Shown one piece after another: positions 46,401-54,066 of a DNA stretch of 64,000 bases. The DNA comes from Streptomyces griseicoloratus (GTDB lineage: Bacteria > Actinomycetota > Actinomycetes > Streptomycetales > Streptomycetaceae). The stretch is taken from the NCBI RefSeq assembly GCF_014534645.1, contig NZ_JACVQF010000215.1, positions 1 to 64,000 on the forward strand, in the 5' to 3' direction. A program made the translations under genes and the position numbers. Within the stretch, counting starts at the first letter, position 1. Every line of letters begins with the position of its first letter. The notes under the pieces were generated by a model. That model worked only from the letters and a program-made list of their open reading frames with translations. It was not told the DNA's origin and did not search any database.

Positions 46401-46916
46401 CTGAGCGGCGTTCCAGCCGGTGTTGCCGGTGACGTGGACGCGCACGTACCGCGCGTCGGAGGGGGAGGCCAGGTCGACGGCGACGGTGTTGGCCTGCGCC
46501 GGGTTGAACGCCCGTGCGGCCGAGGCGGAGAGCGTGCGGAAGGTGGAGCCGTCGGTGCTGCCCTGGAGGGAGAGCGTCTGGCTTCGGCTCTCCCAGCCCG
46601 TGGGCAGCTTGAGCACCACCCGCTCGACGTCGCGGGCCTCGCCGAGGTCGACCTGCACCCACTGGGGGAAGGAGCCCACCGGGCCCTCCCAGTAGGACGC
46701 CTGGACGCCGTCGGTGGCGTTGCCCGCGGGGTACGCGCCGTGGGAGCCGCCTGCCGTGGCCGGGCGGCCGAGCGCGAGATTGACGTCGGCGGCCGTCGCG
46801 CGTGCCGTGGCGGCCTGGGCGGAGGTGGCGAGGGGCAGGGGCAGCAGCCCCGCCGACACGAGCGCGGCCAGGACGGCACCGGTCAGCGACCGTCTGCCGG
46901 GGGGTCTCCATCTCAT
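43488..46916 (-). CDS. Secreted multidomain GH87-type alpha-1,3-glucanase / mycodextranase
   Basis: A 1142-residue exported enzyme that should cut alpha-1,3-glucan. Order: signal peptide (1-36), two F5/8-type-C (CBM32-like) domains (about 45-165 and 180-305), two CARDB domains (about 320-410 and 430-520), a CBM6/35-type module (about 530-690), then a right-handed beta-helix catalytic domain (700-1120). Beta-helix landmarks are GAVPGDGLDDTDAIQRAV, GDGLEFTGVRIRNTYADG and RNTGDDSLAVW; the aspartates in YADGIN and GDDS match GH87 catalytic positions. GAGGA precedes the ATG at 46916. It stands alone and ends at the gap terminator. Confidence 0.8.
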   Translation of the reverse strand: MRWRPPGRRSLTGAVLAALVSAGLLPLPLATSAQAATARATAADVNLALGRPATAGGSHGAYPAGNATDGVQASYWEGPVGSFPQWVQVDLGEARDVERVVLKLPTGWESRSQTLSLQGSTDGSTFRTLSASAARAFNPAQANTVAVDLASPSDARYVRVHVTGNTGWNAAQLSELEVYGEDGGTEPPPTGTNLARNKPVEATSSVQTYVAANATDDSTSTYWEAAGHPADLTVKLGADADVSAVVVKLNPDQVWSARTQGIQVLGRAQSASGFTTLRDRADYAFSPATGNSVTIPVSGRAADVRLRFFSNTGAPGGQVAEFQVVGTAAPAPDLTVTGLDWSPAAPSERDPVTVNATVRNAGTARSAATTADVSVEGTVAGSAAVPALDPGASATVAVSTGTRPAGSYAVAAVADPRDTVAELDDTNNSRTAADRLVVGRAPGPDLEVSAITTNPANPAVGAPVSFTVAVHNRGTTAAPAGSVTRIQAGTTTLNGTTGQVAPDATVNVPIEGTWTATGGGVTLTATADATGVVTETNEDNNVLAKPVVVGRGAAVPYTEYEAEDGRYQGTLLTTDAKRTFGHTNFGTESSGRKSVRLDSTGQYVEFTSTTPANSIVVRNSVPDAPGGGGAEATISLYADGTFVRKLTLSSKHSWLYGNTDDPEGLTNRPGGDARRLFDESHALLSQTYPQGTRFRLQRDAGDSAAFYVIDLVDLEQVAPPAAKPADCTSITEYGAVPGDGLDDTDAIQRAVTADQNGQISCVWIPAGQWRQEQKILTDDPHNRGQFNQVGIRDVTIRGAGMWHSQLYTLTPPHEAGGINHPHEGNFGFDIDHNTRISDIAIFGSGTIRGGDGNHEGGVGLNGRFGKDTKISNVWIEHANVGVWAGRDYSNIPELWGPGDGLEFTGVRIRNTYADGINFANGTRNSTVYNSSFRNTGDDSLAVWASKYVKDTSVDIGHDNHFRNNTIQLPWRANGIAVYGGYGNTIENNVVADTMNYPGIMLATDHDPLPFSGQTLIAGNALHRTGGAFWGEAQEFGAITLFAQGQDIPGVTIRDTEIHDSTYDGIQFKTGGGATPGVKITDVRIDKSNNGSGILAMGGARGSATLTNVTITGSAQGDVLIEPGSQFTISGAPVGSAAARRGN

Positions 46917-47265
46917 AGGGTCCTCGGTTCCATGGGGAGGTGGGGAGCGCGTGACAGGCAGGAGGGGGAGGGCCGGGGAGGAGCATCCCGGGAGAAGAGC
47001 ACCGGCCATGCACGCCAATTGAGCTGAGCAGTCGATTTTTTGCGGAAACTGCGTCATCAGGTTTCTAGCGTGTCATCAGTTTGTCAACGGTCTTCCATGG
47101 CAAGGAAATTGCCGCGTAACCCGCTTGCAAGCCTTGCGGAGCGTTTGCGTGTGCCGCAGGGTCACGCGGGACGTCATCGACCGGCCGACTTCTTGGCAGG
47201 GCATACGCGTTCGGATGCGGTCCCGAGGGAGCGGACCGCATCCGATGAGCAATTTCTTGAGCTCT
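46917..47265. other. Promoter region of GH87 and 3' end of the GlxA gene
   Basis: A 349-bp gap. GYGTCATCAG occurs twice, 19 bp apart (47051 and 47070), beside TTGACA (minus strand, 47087-47082), a good -35 candidate for GH87. Short CTTGC/GCAAG motifs recur at 47100-47160. The hairpin at 47211-47245 ends the GlxA gene. Confidence 0.5.
47211..47245. terminator. Terminator hairpin of the GlxA-type gene
   Basis: Perfect 13-bp stem TCGGATGCGGTCC (47211-47223) with GGACCGCATCCGA (47233-47245), nine-base loop, 21 bp after the GlxA-type stop on the minus strand. Confidence 0.7.
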
Positions 47266-48279
47266 TTACGTAAGATCGTCGCTGCGTCCGGCGCATCCGG
47301 CGTCGGCGGTCCGGGTGCCCCGCGGAAGGGAAGGGGCCGTGGTGCGGAAGCGGGCGCGGTAGACGGTCGGGGACACGCCGAGGGCGTGCTGGAACACGCG
47401 CCGCATGGTCTCGGACGAACCGAATCCGGCCTCGCGTGCGATCTCTTCCACCGAGGCGGTCCCGGAGGACAGCAGGGCCTGGGCCGACTCCACGCGGACG
47501 GCGTCGACGTACTGCCCGGGCGTCATGCCGGTCTCCTGGCGGAAGAGGCGGGCCAGGTGCCGGGCGCTGATGCCGAGCCCCGCGGCGAGACCTTCGGTAC
47601 CGTGCGGGAACGAGGGATCGGCGGTGACCTTGTCCATCGCCCGGCGCACCAGCGGGTGCCGGGGCTCCTGCGGGGTCATGCGGACACTGAACTGGGACTG
47701 TCCTCCGGGGCGTGCCATGAAGACGACCAGTTGCCGGGCCGCCTCCCGTGCGACGTCGGCCCCGTGGTCCTCCTCCACCAGGGCGAGGGCCAGGTCGATG
47801 CCCGCGGTCACTCCGGCGGAGGTGACCACGTGGCCGTCACGGACGAACACCGGGTCCGGTTCCACGGCCACCCGGGAGTAGGCGGCCGCGAGTTGCGGCG
47901 CCAGCTCCCAGTGGGTGGTGGCGCGCCGGCCGTCCAGGACCCCGGCCTGCGCCAGGAGAAACGCGCCGGCGCAGACCGAGGTGACCCTGCGCGCGCGTGC
48001 GGCGAGACCGCCGACGAGGGCGATCAGTTCGTCGTCGGCGGTCGCGCGCCGCCAGTCCCTGCGGCCGGGCACGACCAGCGTGTCCACCGTCCGGGGCACC
48101 TCCTCGACGCGCGCGTCCGCCCCGATGCGCATCCCGCAGGAGGTGCGCACGTCGAGTCCCGTCGGGGAGACGACGCGCACCTCGTAGCGGGCGCCGTAAC
48201 GGTTGGCCGTGGTGAGGACCTCCAGCGGCCCGCTCACGTCGAGGAGCTGCACCTGGTCGAAGGCCACGATCACGACCAC
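47266..48279 (-). CDS. GlxA-type AraC regulator with DJ-1/PfpI domain
   Basis: A 337-residue regulator. The N-terminal DJ-1/PfpI-like domain (residues 1-180) has VTSVCAGAFLLAQAG, keeping the nucleophile-elbow cysteine. The C-terminal double AraC helix-turn-helix (230-320) includes SARHLARLFRQETGMTPGQYVD and VEEIAREAGFGSSETMRRVFQHALGVSP. I take the GTG at 48279; downstream GTGs at 48273 and 48267 are possible. It lies 26 bp after the HD-domain gene and is probably cotranscribed with it. Confidence 0.8.
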   Translation of the reverse strand: MVVIVAFDQVQLLDVSGPLEVLTTANRYGARYEVRVVSPTGLDVRTSCGMRIGADARVEEVPRTVDTLVVPGRRDWRRATADDELIALVGGLAARARRVTSVCAGAFLLAQAGVLDGRRATTHWELAPQLAAAYSRVAVEPDPVFVRDGHVVTSAGVTAGIDLALALVEEDHGADVAREAARQLVVFMARPGGQSQFSVRMTPQEPRHPLVRRAMDKVTADPSFPHGTEGLAAGLGISARHLARLFRQETGMTPGQYVDAVRVESAQALLSSGTASVEEIAREAGFGSSETMRRVFQHALGVSPTVYRARFRTTAPSLPRGTRTADAGCAGRSDDLT

Positions 48280-48305
48280 CCGGGCGGCACCCGGCCGGGC
48301 GGCTG

Positions 48306-48953
48306 CTACTCCGCCCACGGGGAGTCCAGGATCGTGCGCACGAAGTCCCCTCGCCGGAAACCGGGCACGCAGTGCTGGAGCACGTCGGCCTTGACGTTGC
48401 CGAAGGTCGTCTCCGGCTTGTGGCGGACGCCGTCGGCGAATGCGGCGAGGATGCGCTTCTTGAAGCCGGGACGCGGGTGGAGGGACACGACGTCCTCGCG
48501 CTCGGAGGCCGGGATGTCCGCGTAGCCGATGCCCAGGACGTCGTACTCCACGCCTGCGGTCACCAAGGCGACCTCCGGCTCCATGAACTCGGGGATGCCG
48601 GGTGTGGTGTGGAGGGCGATGGCCGTCCACACCCGGCGGACGCTGTCCTCCGGCAGGCCGTGCGCCTGCAGGAAGCGACGCGCCTCGTCGGCACCGTCGA
48701 CCTCGAAACGGCGTCCGCTCGTGTGGAACTTCTCGTTCAGCCCCAGGTCGTGGAACATCGCCCCGATGTACAGCAGCTCGGGGTCGAAGGAAAGGCCCCG
48801 GTTGCGGCCCTGGAGACTGCCGAAGAAGTACACCCTCCGTGAGTGGTGGTAGATCAGTTCGCTCGTGCTCTCCCGGACCAGTTCGGTCGCCTCACGCGCC
48901 GGCTTGGTGTCCGGCACACGCACCCCGGCCCTGATGTCCGCGTCGGTCGCCAC
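48306..48953 (-). CDS. HD-domain phosphohydrolase-type protein
   Basis: A 215-residue HD-domain metal hydrolase. The motif is H-x-HD-D: SELIYHHSRRVYFFGS, then YIGAMFHDLGLNEKFH, and later IALHTTPGIPE and an aspartate in VEYDVLGIG. The layout matches cyanamide-hydratase-like HD proteins. It is upstream of the GlxA-type regulator on the same strand, suggesting a small-molecule substrate sensed by the DJ-1 domain. Substrate unknown. Confidence 0.75.
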   Translation of the reverse strand: MATDADIRAGVRVPDTKPAREATELVRESTSELIYHHSRRVYFFGSLQGRNRGLSFDPELLYIGAMFHDLGLNEKFHTSGRRFEVDGADEARRFLQAHGLPEDSVRRVWTAIALHTTPGIPEFMEPEVALVTAGVEYDVLGIGYADIPASEREDVVSLHPRPGFKKRILAAFADGVRHKPETTFGNVKADVLQHCVPGFRRGDFVRTILDSPWAE

Positions 48954-48976
48954 GGTGCACTCACCTGTCTTTCCGT

Positions 48977-49008
48977 CTCGGTTCTGCCCCGTCCCGGGCA
49001 GAACCGAG
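48977..49008. terminator. Terminator hairpin between GH30 and HD gene
   Basis: Perfect 13-bp stem CTCGGTTCTGCCC (48977-48989) with GGGCAGAACCGAG (48996-49008), six-base loop CGTCCC. It follows the GH30 gene (minus strand) and precedes the HD-domain gene, isolating the two. Confidence 0.7.
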
Positions 49009-49080
49009 TCTTGTGCCCCGGCGACCTCGCCGCCATGTCCGGCGTGCCAGGTATCCCACAGATACGGACATCGTCCTCGG

Positions 49081-51015
49081 TCAGGTGGTCATCAGGGTCC
49101 ATTTCTGGTTGGCGGTGCCCGCGCAGGTCCAGATCTGTGTGCGGGTTCCGTCGGCCGAGGAGTTGTCCCGGACGTCCAGGCATTTGTCCGCGGCCGTGTT
49201 GACCACGTCGTGGGTGGCGGCGCTGTACGTCCAGCGTTGGGCCCCTGTGCCGTTGCAGGTGTAGAGCTGGACCGCGGCGCCGTCGGCCGTGGAGCCGCCG
49301 GAGACGTCCAGGCACTTGCCGAGGGCGCGGACGGTGCCGTCGGGGGCGAGGGTCCAGCGCTGGGCGGCGGTCCCGTTGCAGGTGTGGAGCTGGACGGCGG
49401 TGCCGTCGGCCGTGCCGGCCCCGGCGACGTCGAGGCACTTGCCGGCCAGGCCGGTGAGGGTTCCGGTGGTGCCGCCGCTGCCGCCTCCGTCGCCGGGCGT
49501 GCCCGACCAGGTGAAGGTCGCGGTGGTGCGGGCGGGCAGGGTGTAGACGAAGGACTGGTCTCCCCAGTCGACCCGCACCGAGCGGGCGGAGGTGCCGCCG
49601 TTGTGGGCGATCAGCGCCTTGGAGCCGTCGGTGTTGCGCCAGGCCACGTTGGGCACGCTGCCGGAGGCGGTGGAGGCGATGCGGTACGCGCCGGGCTTCA
49701 CGAACTTCGTGAGGTGTCCGGTGGTGTAGTACTCGATCGTGTAGTCGACCTGTCCGGCCCGCGGGCCGCCCTCCTGCACGGTGATCAGCCCGGTGCAGGT
49801 GCCGCAGCCGCCGTTGTGCGGGCCCATGTCCTGGTTGAGCGCCAGGCTCCACTTGACCAGGCTGCTGCTCCAGTTGCGGGCGTAGTTGACGATGTCGGCC
49901 AGGTCCTCGTTGTGCTGGTTGGCGATCCAGGTGCCGCCGGAGTGCTCGGTGCTGAACTGCCGCACGTTCGGGTACTGGTCGTGGACCTGGGTGCCCACCG
50001 CCGGGTCGCCGGAGTAGCCGTGCCAGGCGATGCCGCCGAAGAGCGGGTCGTTGCGCACGCCGGCGTCCGCGAGGACGGGGGCGCCGAAGTTCGCGTAGTC
50101 GCCGTAGTTCCAGTCGTGGATCAGGATCTTGGTGGTGATGCCGGCGGCACGGAAGGCCGGGTACACGTGGTTCTTGGTGAACTCGATCAGGCCCGAGGGG
50201 TTCCAGCTCATGCCGGGGTAGTTCATGGCGGTCGGATTGCCCGCCTGGCAGCAGTTGGGTTCGTTCTGGACCGACAGGTAGTCCACCTGCACACCGGCGG
50301 CCTGGTAGCTCTGGATGTACTTGACCAGGTACTGGGCGTACAGGGGGTAGTACTCCCACTTCAGCCAGCCCATCTGGTCCATGCGGCCGTTGTCCTTCAT
50401 CCAGCCGGGCGCGCTCCACGGGACGCCCTTCACCCGCAGCGCGGGGTTGAGCTGCTTCGCCTGGACGGTGAGCAGCCGGACGTCGGTGTCGTAGCCGTTG
50501 GCGCCGAAGTCGGCGAGGTCGCAGCAGGTGTCGTCGAGCGAGACGTGGCCCGGCCGGGACAGGTCGGAGGCGCCGATCGGGTTGCGTACGAAGGACAGCC
50601 CGATGCCGTCGGCCGGCGAGAACAGCCTGCGCATCACGGCGTCGCGGGTGGAGGCGCTGACCGCGCCGCCGCGCAGCAGGTGGGCGGTGGTGTCGGTGAT
50701 GGACGCGCCACCGCCTTCGAACCGCTGGTAGGTGGTGCCCTCGTCGACGGTGACGGTCTGGTCGGCGCTGCCGCCGGCCGGGCCGAAGCCGACCGGGCTC
50801 TGCTGGGCGAGGCCACGGGTCACGTTGCGGCCGGCCGAGTCGGAGGTGGTGGTGAGCCAGACGTCGACGCGTTCTCCCGCGGCCGCGGCCCGCGATGTCA
50901 CGCCGGGGGCCGCGGTGAGCGCGAGGGCGAGCAGGAGAACGACGGTCAGCGCGGCGAGGAACCGTAACGCGGGCGGTGCGCCGCGGAGCGGGTGGTGTCT
51001 GCGTGAAGAAGTCAT
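49081..51015 (-). CDS. Secreted GH30 glycosidase with ricin-type lectin (CBM13) domain
   Basis: A 644-residue secreted enzyme. After the signal peptide (LRFLAALTVVLLLALALTAAPGV) comes the GH30 TIM barrel with acid/base glutamate in VQNEPNCCQAG and nucleophile glutamate in FSTEHSGGTW, then the beta-sandwich domain, and from about 520 three ricin-B repeats (GKCLDVAGAG, GKCLDVSGGS, DKCLDVRDNS, each with AQRWT or NQKWT). The exact substrate within GH30 (beta-1,6-glucan, beta-1,6-galactan or glucosyl bonds) cannot be told. The 5' leader contains an 11-base C tract on the coding strand. Confidence 0.85.
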   Translation of the reverse strand: MTSSRRHHPLRGAPPALRFLAALTVVLLLALALTAAPGVTSRAAAAGERVDVWLTTTSDSAGRNVTRGLAQQSPVGFGPAGGSADQTVTVDEGTTYQRFEGGGASITDTTAHLLRGGAVSASTRDAVMRRLFSPADGIGLSFVRNPIGASDLSRPGHVSLDDTCCDLADFGANGYDTDVRLLTVQAKQLNPALRVKGVPWSAPGWMKDNGRMDQMGWLKWEYYPLYAQYLVKYIQSYQAAGVQVDYLSVQNEPNCCQAGNPTAMNYPGMSWNPSGLIEFTKNHVYPAFRAAGITTKILIHDWNYGDYANFGAPVLADAGVRNDPLFGGIAWHGYSGDPAVGTQVHDQYPNVRQFSTEHSGGTWIANQHNEDLADIVNYARNWSSSLVKWSLALNQDMGPHNGGCGTCTGLITVQEGGPRAGQVDYTIEYYTTGHLTKFVKPGAYRIASTASGSVPNVAWRNTDGSKALIAHNGGTSARSVRVDWGDQSFVYTLPARTTATFTWSGTPGDGGGSGGTTGTLTGLAGKCLDVAGAGTADGTAVQLHTCNGTAAQRWTLAPDGTVRALGKCLDVSGGSTADGAAVQLYTCNGTGAQRWTYSAATHDVVNTAADKCLDVRDNSSADGTRTQIWTCAGTANQKWTLMTT

Positions 51016-51038
51016 GACCTGACCTGGCCTTGAGTGAC

Positions 51039-51049
51039 GGGGGGGGGGG
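51039..51049 (-). repeat. Homopolymer tract of 11 G (C on coding strand) in the GH30 leader
   Basis: Eleven consecutive G (51039-51049), which is C11 on the minus strand, lie 24-34 bases before the GH30 start codon. Long homopolymers are rare outside coding frames in this window and are prone to slippage. Confidence 0.85.
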
Positions 51050-51207
51050 AGTGATCCGGGCAGGAAGGCGGGGCTGCGGGGACGCGGGCTTTGCGAATCA
51101 ACGGGCTTAACTTAAGCCGTGATTGAATCGGGCTGTCGTGCTCTCGTCAATATGCTCGCCGGGGTTTCCGAGTCGCGATCGCCGTGACGCACCGCTCCGC
51201 GAGCCCG

Positions 51208-51981
51208 TCAGCGCCCCGCCGGGACGACGCCTCCCACCCGGCGGGTCAGCTCCCGTGCCGTCTGTGCCACGTGACCCGCGATCCGGTGGCGTTCCGCCTC
51301 GTCGGCCGGCTCGCCGGGGAAGGTGACGGAGACCCCGGCGATCGGGTGGGCGTGGTGGTCCAGCACGGGTGCGGCGACGGAGGAGAGGCCGGGGGTCACC
51401 TCGCCCTCCTCCGTCGCATATCCACGGCGCCGCACCTGGGCCAGCAGGCCACGCAGCGCCGTCAGCGACGCGGGACCGACGCCGTGCCGCTGCACGAAGG
51501 CCGACCGGTCCGGGAAGATCGCCCGCACCTGGGCGGGCGGCAGCAGCGCCAGCACCGCCCGGCCGCTGGCGGTCAGATGCGCCGGCAGCCGCACCCCCAC
51601 CTCGCTGACGAGCGGCGGCCGGCCCGGGGCGCGCTCCTCGATGACGTAGATGACCTCCCGGCCGTGCAGCACGGCGAGGTTCGCGTTGTGCCCTGTACGG
51701 TCCACGAGTGCGGCCAGCGGCGCCCGCGCCAGCCGCTGGAACGGCGCCTGGCGCTCGTACCCGGAGGCCAGTTCGAAGGCGCTGACGCCGAGGCCGTATC
51801 GCCGCTCCTCCGGCAGATGGACGACGAAGCCGTCCGCGGCGAGGGTGTCGAGCAGGTGGTACGTCGTCGAGCGGGGCAGACCCACGTCACGGCTGATGGC
51901 GGCCGCGGGCACGGGCGCGGCCTGGCGCGCCAGATAGCGCAGCACGGCCAGCACCTGAGCGGCGGCCGGAACGATACTCAT
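51208..51981 (-). CDS. IclR-family regulator of hutH
   Basis: A 257-residue IclR regulator: winged helix in the first 70 residues (AAAISRDVGLPRSTTYHLLDTLAADGF), then the GAF-like effector domain (VLHGREVIYVIEERAPG, GRAVLALLPP, AAPVLDHHAHPIAGVSVTFP). It is divergent from hutH, and two near-identical palindromes lie between, so it is very probably the hutH regulator. The ATG at 51981 is preceded by TATCGT only; the ribosome binding site is weak. Confidence 0.85.
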   Translation of the reverse strand: MSIVPAAAQVLAVLRYLARQAAPVPAAAISRDVGLPRSTTYHLLDTLAADGFVVHLPEERRYGLGVSAFELASGYERQAPFQRLARAPLAALVDRTGHNANLAVLHGREVIYVIEERAPGRPPLVSEVGVRLPAHLTASGRAVLALLPPAQVRAIFPDRSAFVQRHGVGPASLTALRGLLAQVRRRGYATEEGEVTPGLSSVAAPVLDHHAHPIAGVSVTFPGEPADEAERHRIAGHVAQTARELTRRVGGVVPAGR

Positions 51982-52016
51982 GGGGCGAGCGTAGACCAGT
52001 GGCCGCCCAAACCTGG

Positions 52017-52034
52017 TGTCTGGAATCCCAGACA
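52017..52034. promoter_or_regulatory. IclR operator 1
   Basis: TGTCTGGAATCCCAGACA, an 18-bp dyad (TGTCTGG and CCAGACA arms), between the IclR gene and hutH. Confidence 0.7.
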
Positions 52035-52048
52035 GTTGACCACTGAAT

Positions 52049-52066
52049 TGTCTGGGATACCAGACA
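52049..52066. promoter_or_regulatory. IclR operator 2
   Basis: TGTCTGGGATACCAGACA repeats operator 1 with two central changes. The centres are 32 bp apart, about three helical turns, so two dimers would bind the same face of the DNA. Confidence 0.7.
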
Positions 52067-52120
52067 CTCCCACTCCGGACGCTCTCGCACACCCCCGTCG
52101 GCCTGCGGCTTCATAGGGAC

Positions 52121-53656
52121 ATGACCGTTGTTGTTGGTGTCGGCGCGCTCTCCGCCGACGAAGTCGTGTCCGTTGCCCGTCTGGGGACCCCGGTGGCCCT
52201 CGCCCCGGAGGCGCTGAAGGAGATCGCCCGCAGTCGCGAGGTCGTCCAGGCCCTCGCCGACGACGCCAGGCCCCACTACGGCGTCTCGACCGGTTTCGGC
52301 GCCCTGGCCACCCGTCACATCCCCACCGAACTGCGTGCCCGGCTCCAGCGCAGCCTGGTGCGTTCGCACGCCGCGGGCTCCGGTCCGGAGGTCGAGCGTG
52401 AGGTCGTGCGGGCGCTGATGCTGCTGCGCCTGTCCACCCTCGCCACGGGCCGTACGGGCGTACGGACACAGACCGCCGAGGCGTACGCCGCGCTGCTGAA
52501 CGCCGGCATCACCCCGGTCGTCCACGAGTACGGCTCGCTCGGCTGCTCCGGCGACCTCGCGCCCCTCGCGCACTGCGCGCTGGCCGTCATGGGCGAGGGC
52601 GAGGTCCGCACCGCCGACGGGGTGCGCAAGCCCGCCGCCGAGGCGCTCGCCGAGGCGGGCATCACCCCGGTCGTCCTGGAGGAGAAGGAGGGCCTGGCCC
52701 TCATCAACGGCACCGACGGCATGCTCGGCATGCTCGTCCTCGCCGCCCACGACCTGCGCCTCCTGCTGCGTACGGCCGACATCGCCGCCGCGATGAGCGT
52801 GGAGGGCCAGCTCGGCACCGACGCCGTGTTCGCCGGCGACCTCCAGGCGCTGCGCCCGCACCCGGGCCAGGCGGACAGCGCCGGCAATCTGCGCTCCCTG
52901 CTCGCCGACTCGGCGATCGTCGCCAGTCACAAGGGGCCGGAGTGCACCCGTGTCCAGGACGCCTACTCGCTGCGCTGCACTCCGCAGGTCCACGGCACGG
53001 CCCGGGACACCCTCGCCCACGCCGAACTGGTGGCCTCCCGCGAGCTGGCCAGTGCCGTCGACAACCCCGTCGTCACCCTCGACGGCCGGGTGGAGAGCAA
53101 CGGCAACTTCCACGGCGCGCCGGTCGCCGCCGTGCTCGACTTCCTGGCCATCTCGGCCGCCGACGTGGCCTCGATCTCCGAGCGCCGCACGGACCGGTTC
53201 CTCGACCCCGCCCGCAACCGCGGTCTCAACGCCTTCCTCGCCGACGACCCCGGCGTCGACTCCGGCCACATGATCGCGCAGTACACGCAGGCCGCGATCG
53301 TCTCGGAGCTCAAGCGGCTCGCCGTGCCGGCCTCCACCGACTCGATCCCCTCCAGCGCCATGCAGGAGGACCACGTCTCCATGGGCTGGTCCGCCGCCCG
53401 CAAGCTGCGCCGCGCCCTCGACGGACTCGGCCGCGTCCTCGCCGTGGAGCTCTGCACCGCCGCCCGCGCCCTCGACCTGCGGGCCCCGCTGGCCCCGGGA
53501 CCGGCCACGGCGGCGGTACGCGACGGGCTGCGCGAGACGGTCGACGGCCCCGGCACCGATCGCTGGCTCGCCCCCGAGATCGAGGCGACCGTCCAGTACG
53601 TCGCCTCCGGCCGCGCCCTGGCCGCCGCGGAGTCGGTCACCGGCCCGCTGGTCTGA
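52121..53656 (+). CDS. hutH: Histidine ammonia-lyase
   Basis: Removes ammonia from L-histidine to give urocanate, first step of histidine use; 511 residues, full length. The catalytic tyrosine is in HYGVSTGFG (Tyr53). The residues forming the MIO prosthetic group read Cys142-Ser143-Gly144 (GCSGDLAPLAH) instead of the common Ala-Ser-Gly. The later SSAMQEDHVSMGW motif is intact. Two IclR operators lie within 55-105 bp of the ATG at 52121. It ends at a perfect hairpin facing hutG. Confidence 0.95.
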   Translation: MTVVVGVGALSADEVVSVARLGTPVALAPEALKEIARSREVVQALADDARPHYGVSTGFGALATRHIPTELRARLQRSLVRSHAAGSGPEVEREVVRALMLLRLSTLATGRTGVRTQTAEAYAALLNAGITPVVHEYGSLGCSGDLAPLAHCALAVMGEGEVRTADGVRKPAAEALAEAGITPVVLEEKEGLALINGTDGMLGMLVLAAHDLRLLLRTADIAAAMSVEGQLGTDAVFAGDLQALRPHPGQADSAGNLRSLLADSAIVASHKGPECTRVQDAYSLRCTPQVHGTARDTLAHAELVASRELASAVDNPVVTLDGRVESNGNFHGAPVAAVLDFLAISAADVASISERRTDRFLDPARNRGLNAFLADDPGVDSGHMIAQYTQAAIVSELKRLAVPASTDSIPSSAMQEDHVSMGWSAARKLRRALDGLGRVLAVELCTAARALDLRAPLAPGPATAAVRDGLRETVDGPGTDRWLAPEIEATVQYVASGRALAAAESVTGPLV

Positions 53657-54066
53657 CCGGGTCGTCGTCCCCCACACCCTGCCTCCCGATCCCGCACGGG
53701 CCCGGGAGGCGGGGTCGTCCCCTGCCGGACGCGTTCGGGCGCGGCCCTCGCCGTCGCGGCGGTCACCCGGACCCTTGGCACGGGCCGTCGTAGCGACGTC
53801 GGCCGCCTCTCCCCCGGCGCGCGGGCCGGCCTCGTCGTCCTGGAAGCGCCCTCCCATGTGCATCTGGCCTGCCGGCCGGGGGTGCCGCCGGTGTCGGCGG
53901 TGTGGCGAGCGGGCCGTTCGTGCCCCGGTGCGTGACGTGCCGTTCGCACCCCGGGCCGGCGTTCGTTCCCGTCGTGAAAGCCGCGGCCGCCAGGCCGCGG
54001 CTTTCGTCGCTTCGCACGGCCTGGCGACCTGTTCGGGGGCGGGCGGAATGCACGCCCGCGGGGGTG
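53657..54066. other. Convergent intergenic region hutH / hutG
   Basis: A 410-bp gap between convergent genes. It holds the terminator hairpin at 53976-54005. Nothing else is recognised. Confidence 0.6.
53976..54005. terminator. Bidirectional terminator
   Basis: Perfect 13-bp stem GAAAGCCGCGGCC (53976-53988) with GGCCGCGGCTTTC (53993-54005), four-base loop GCCA, placed between convergent hutH and hutG. It ends in TTTC on both sides. Confidence 0.8.
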
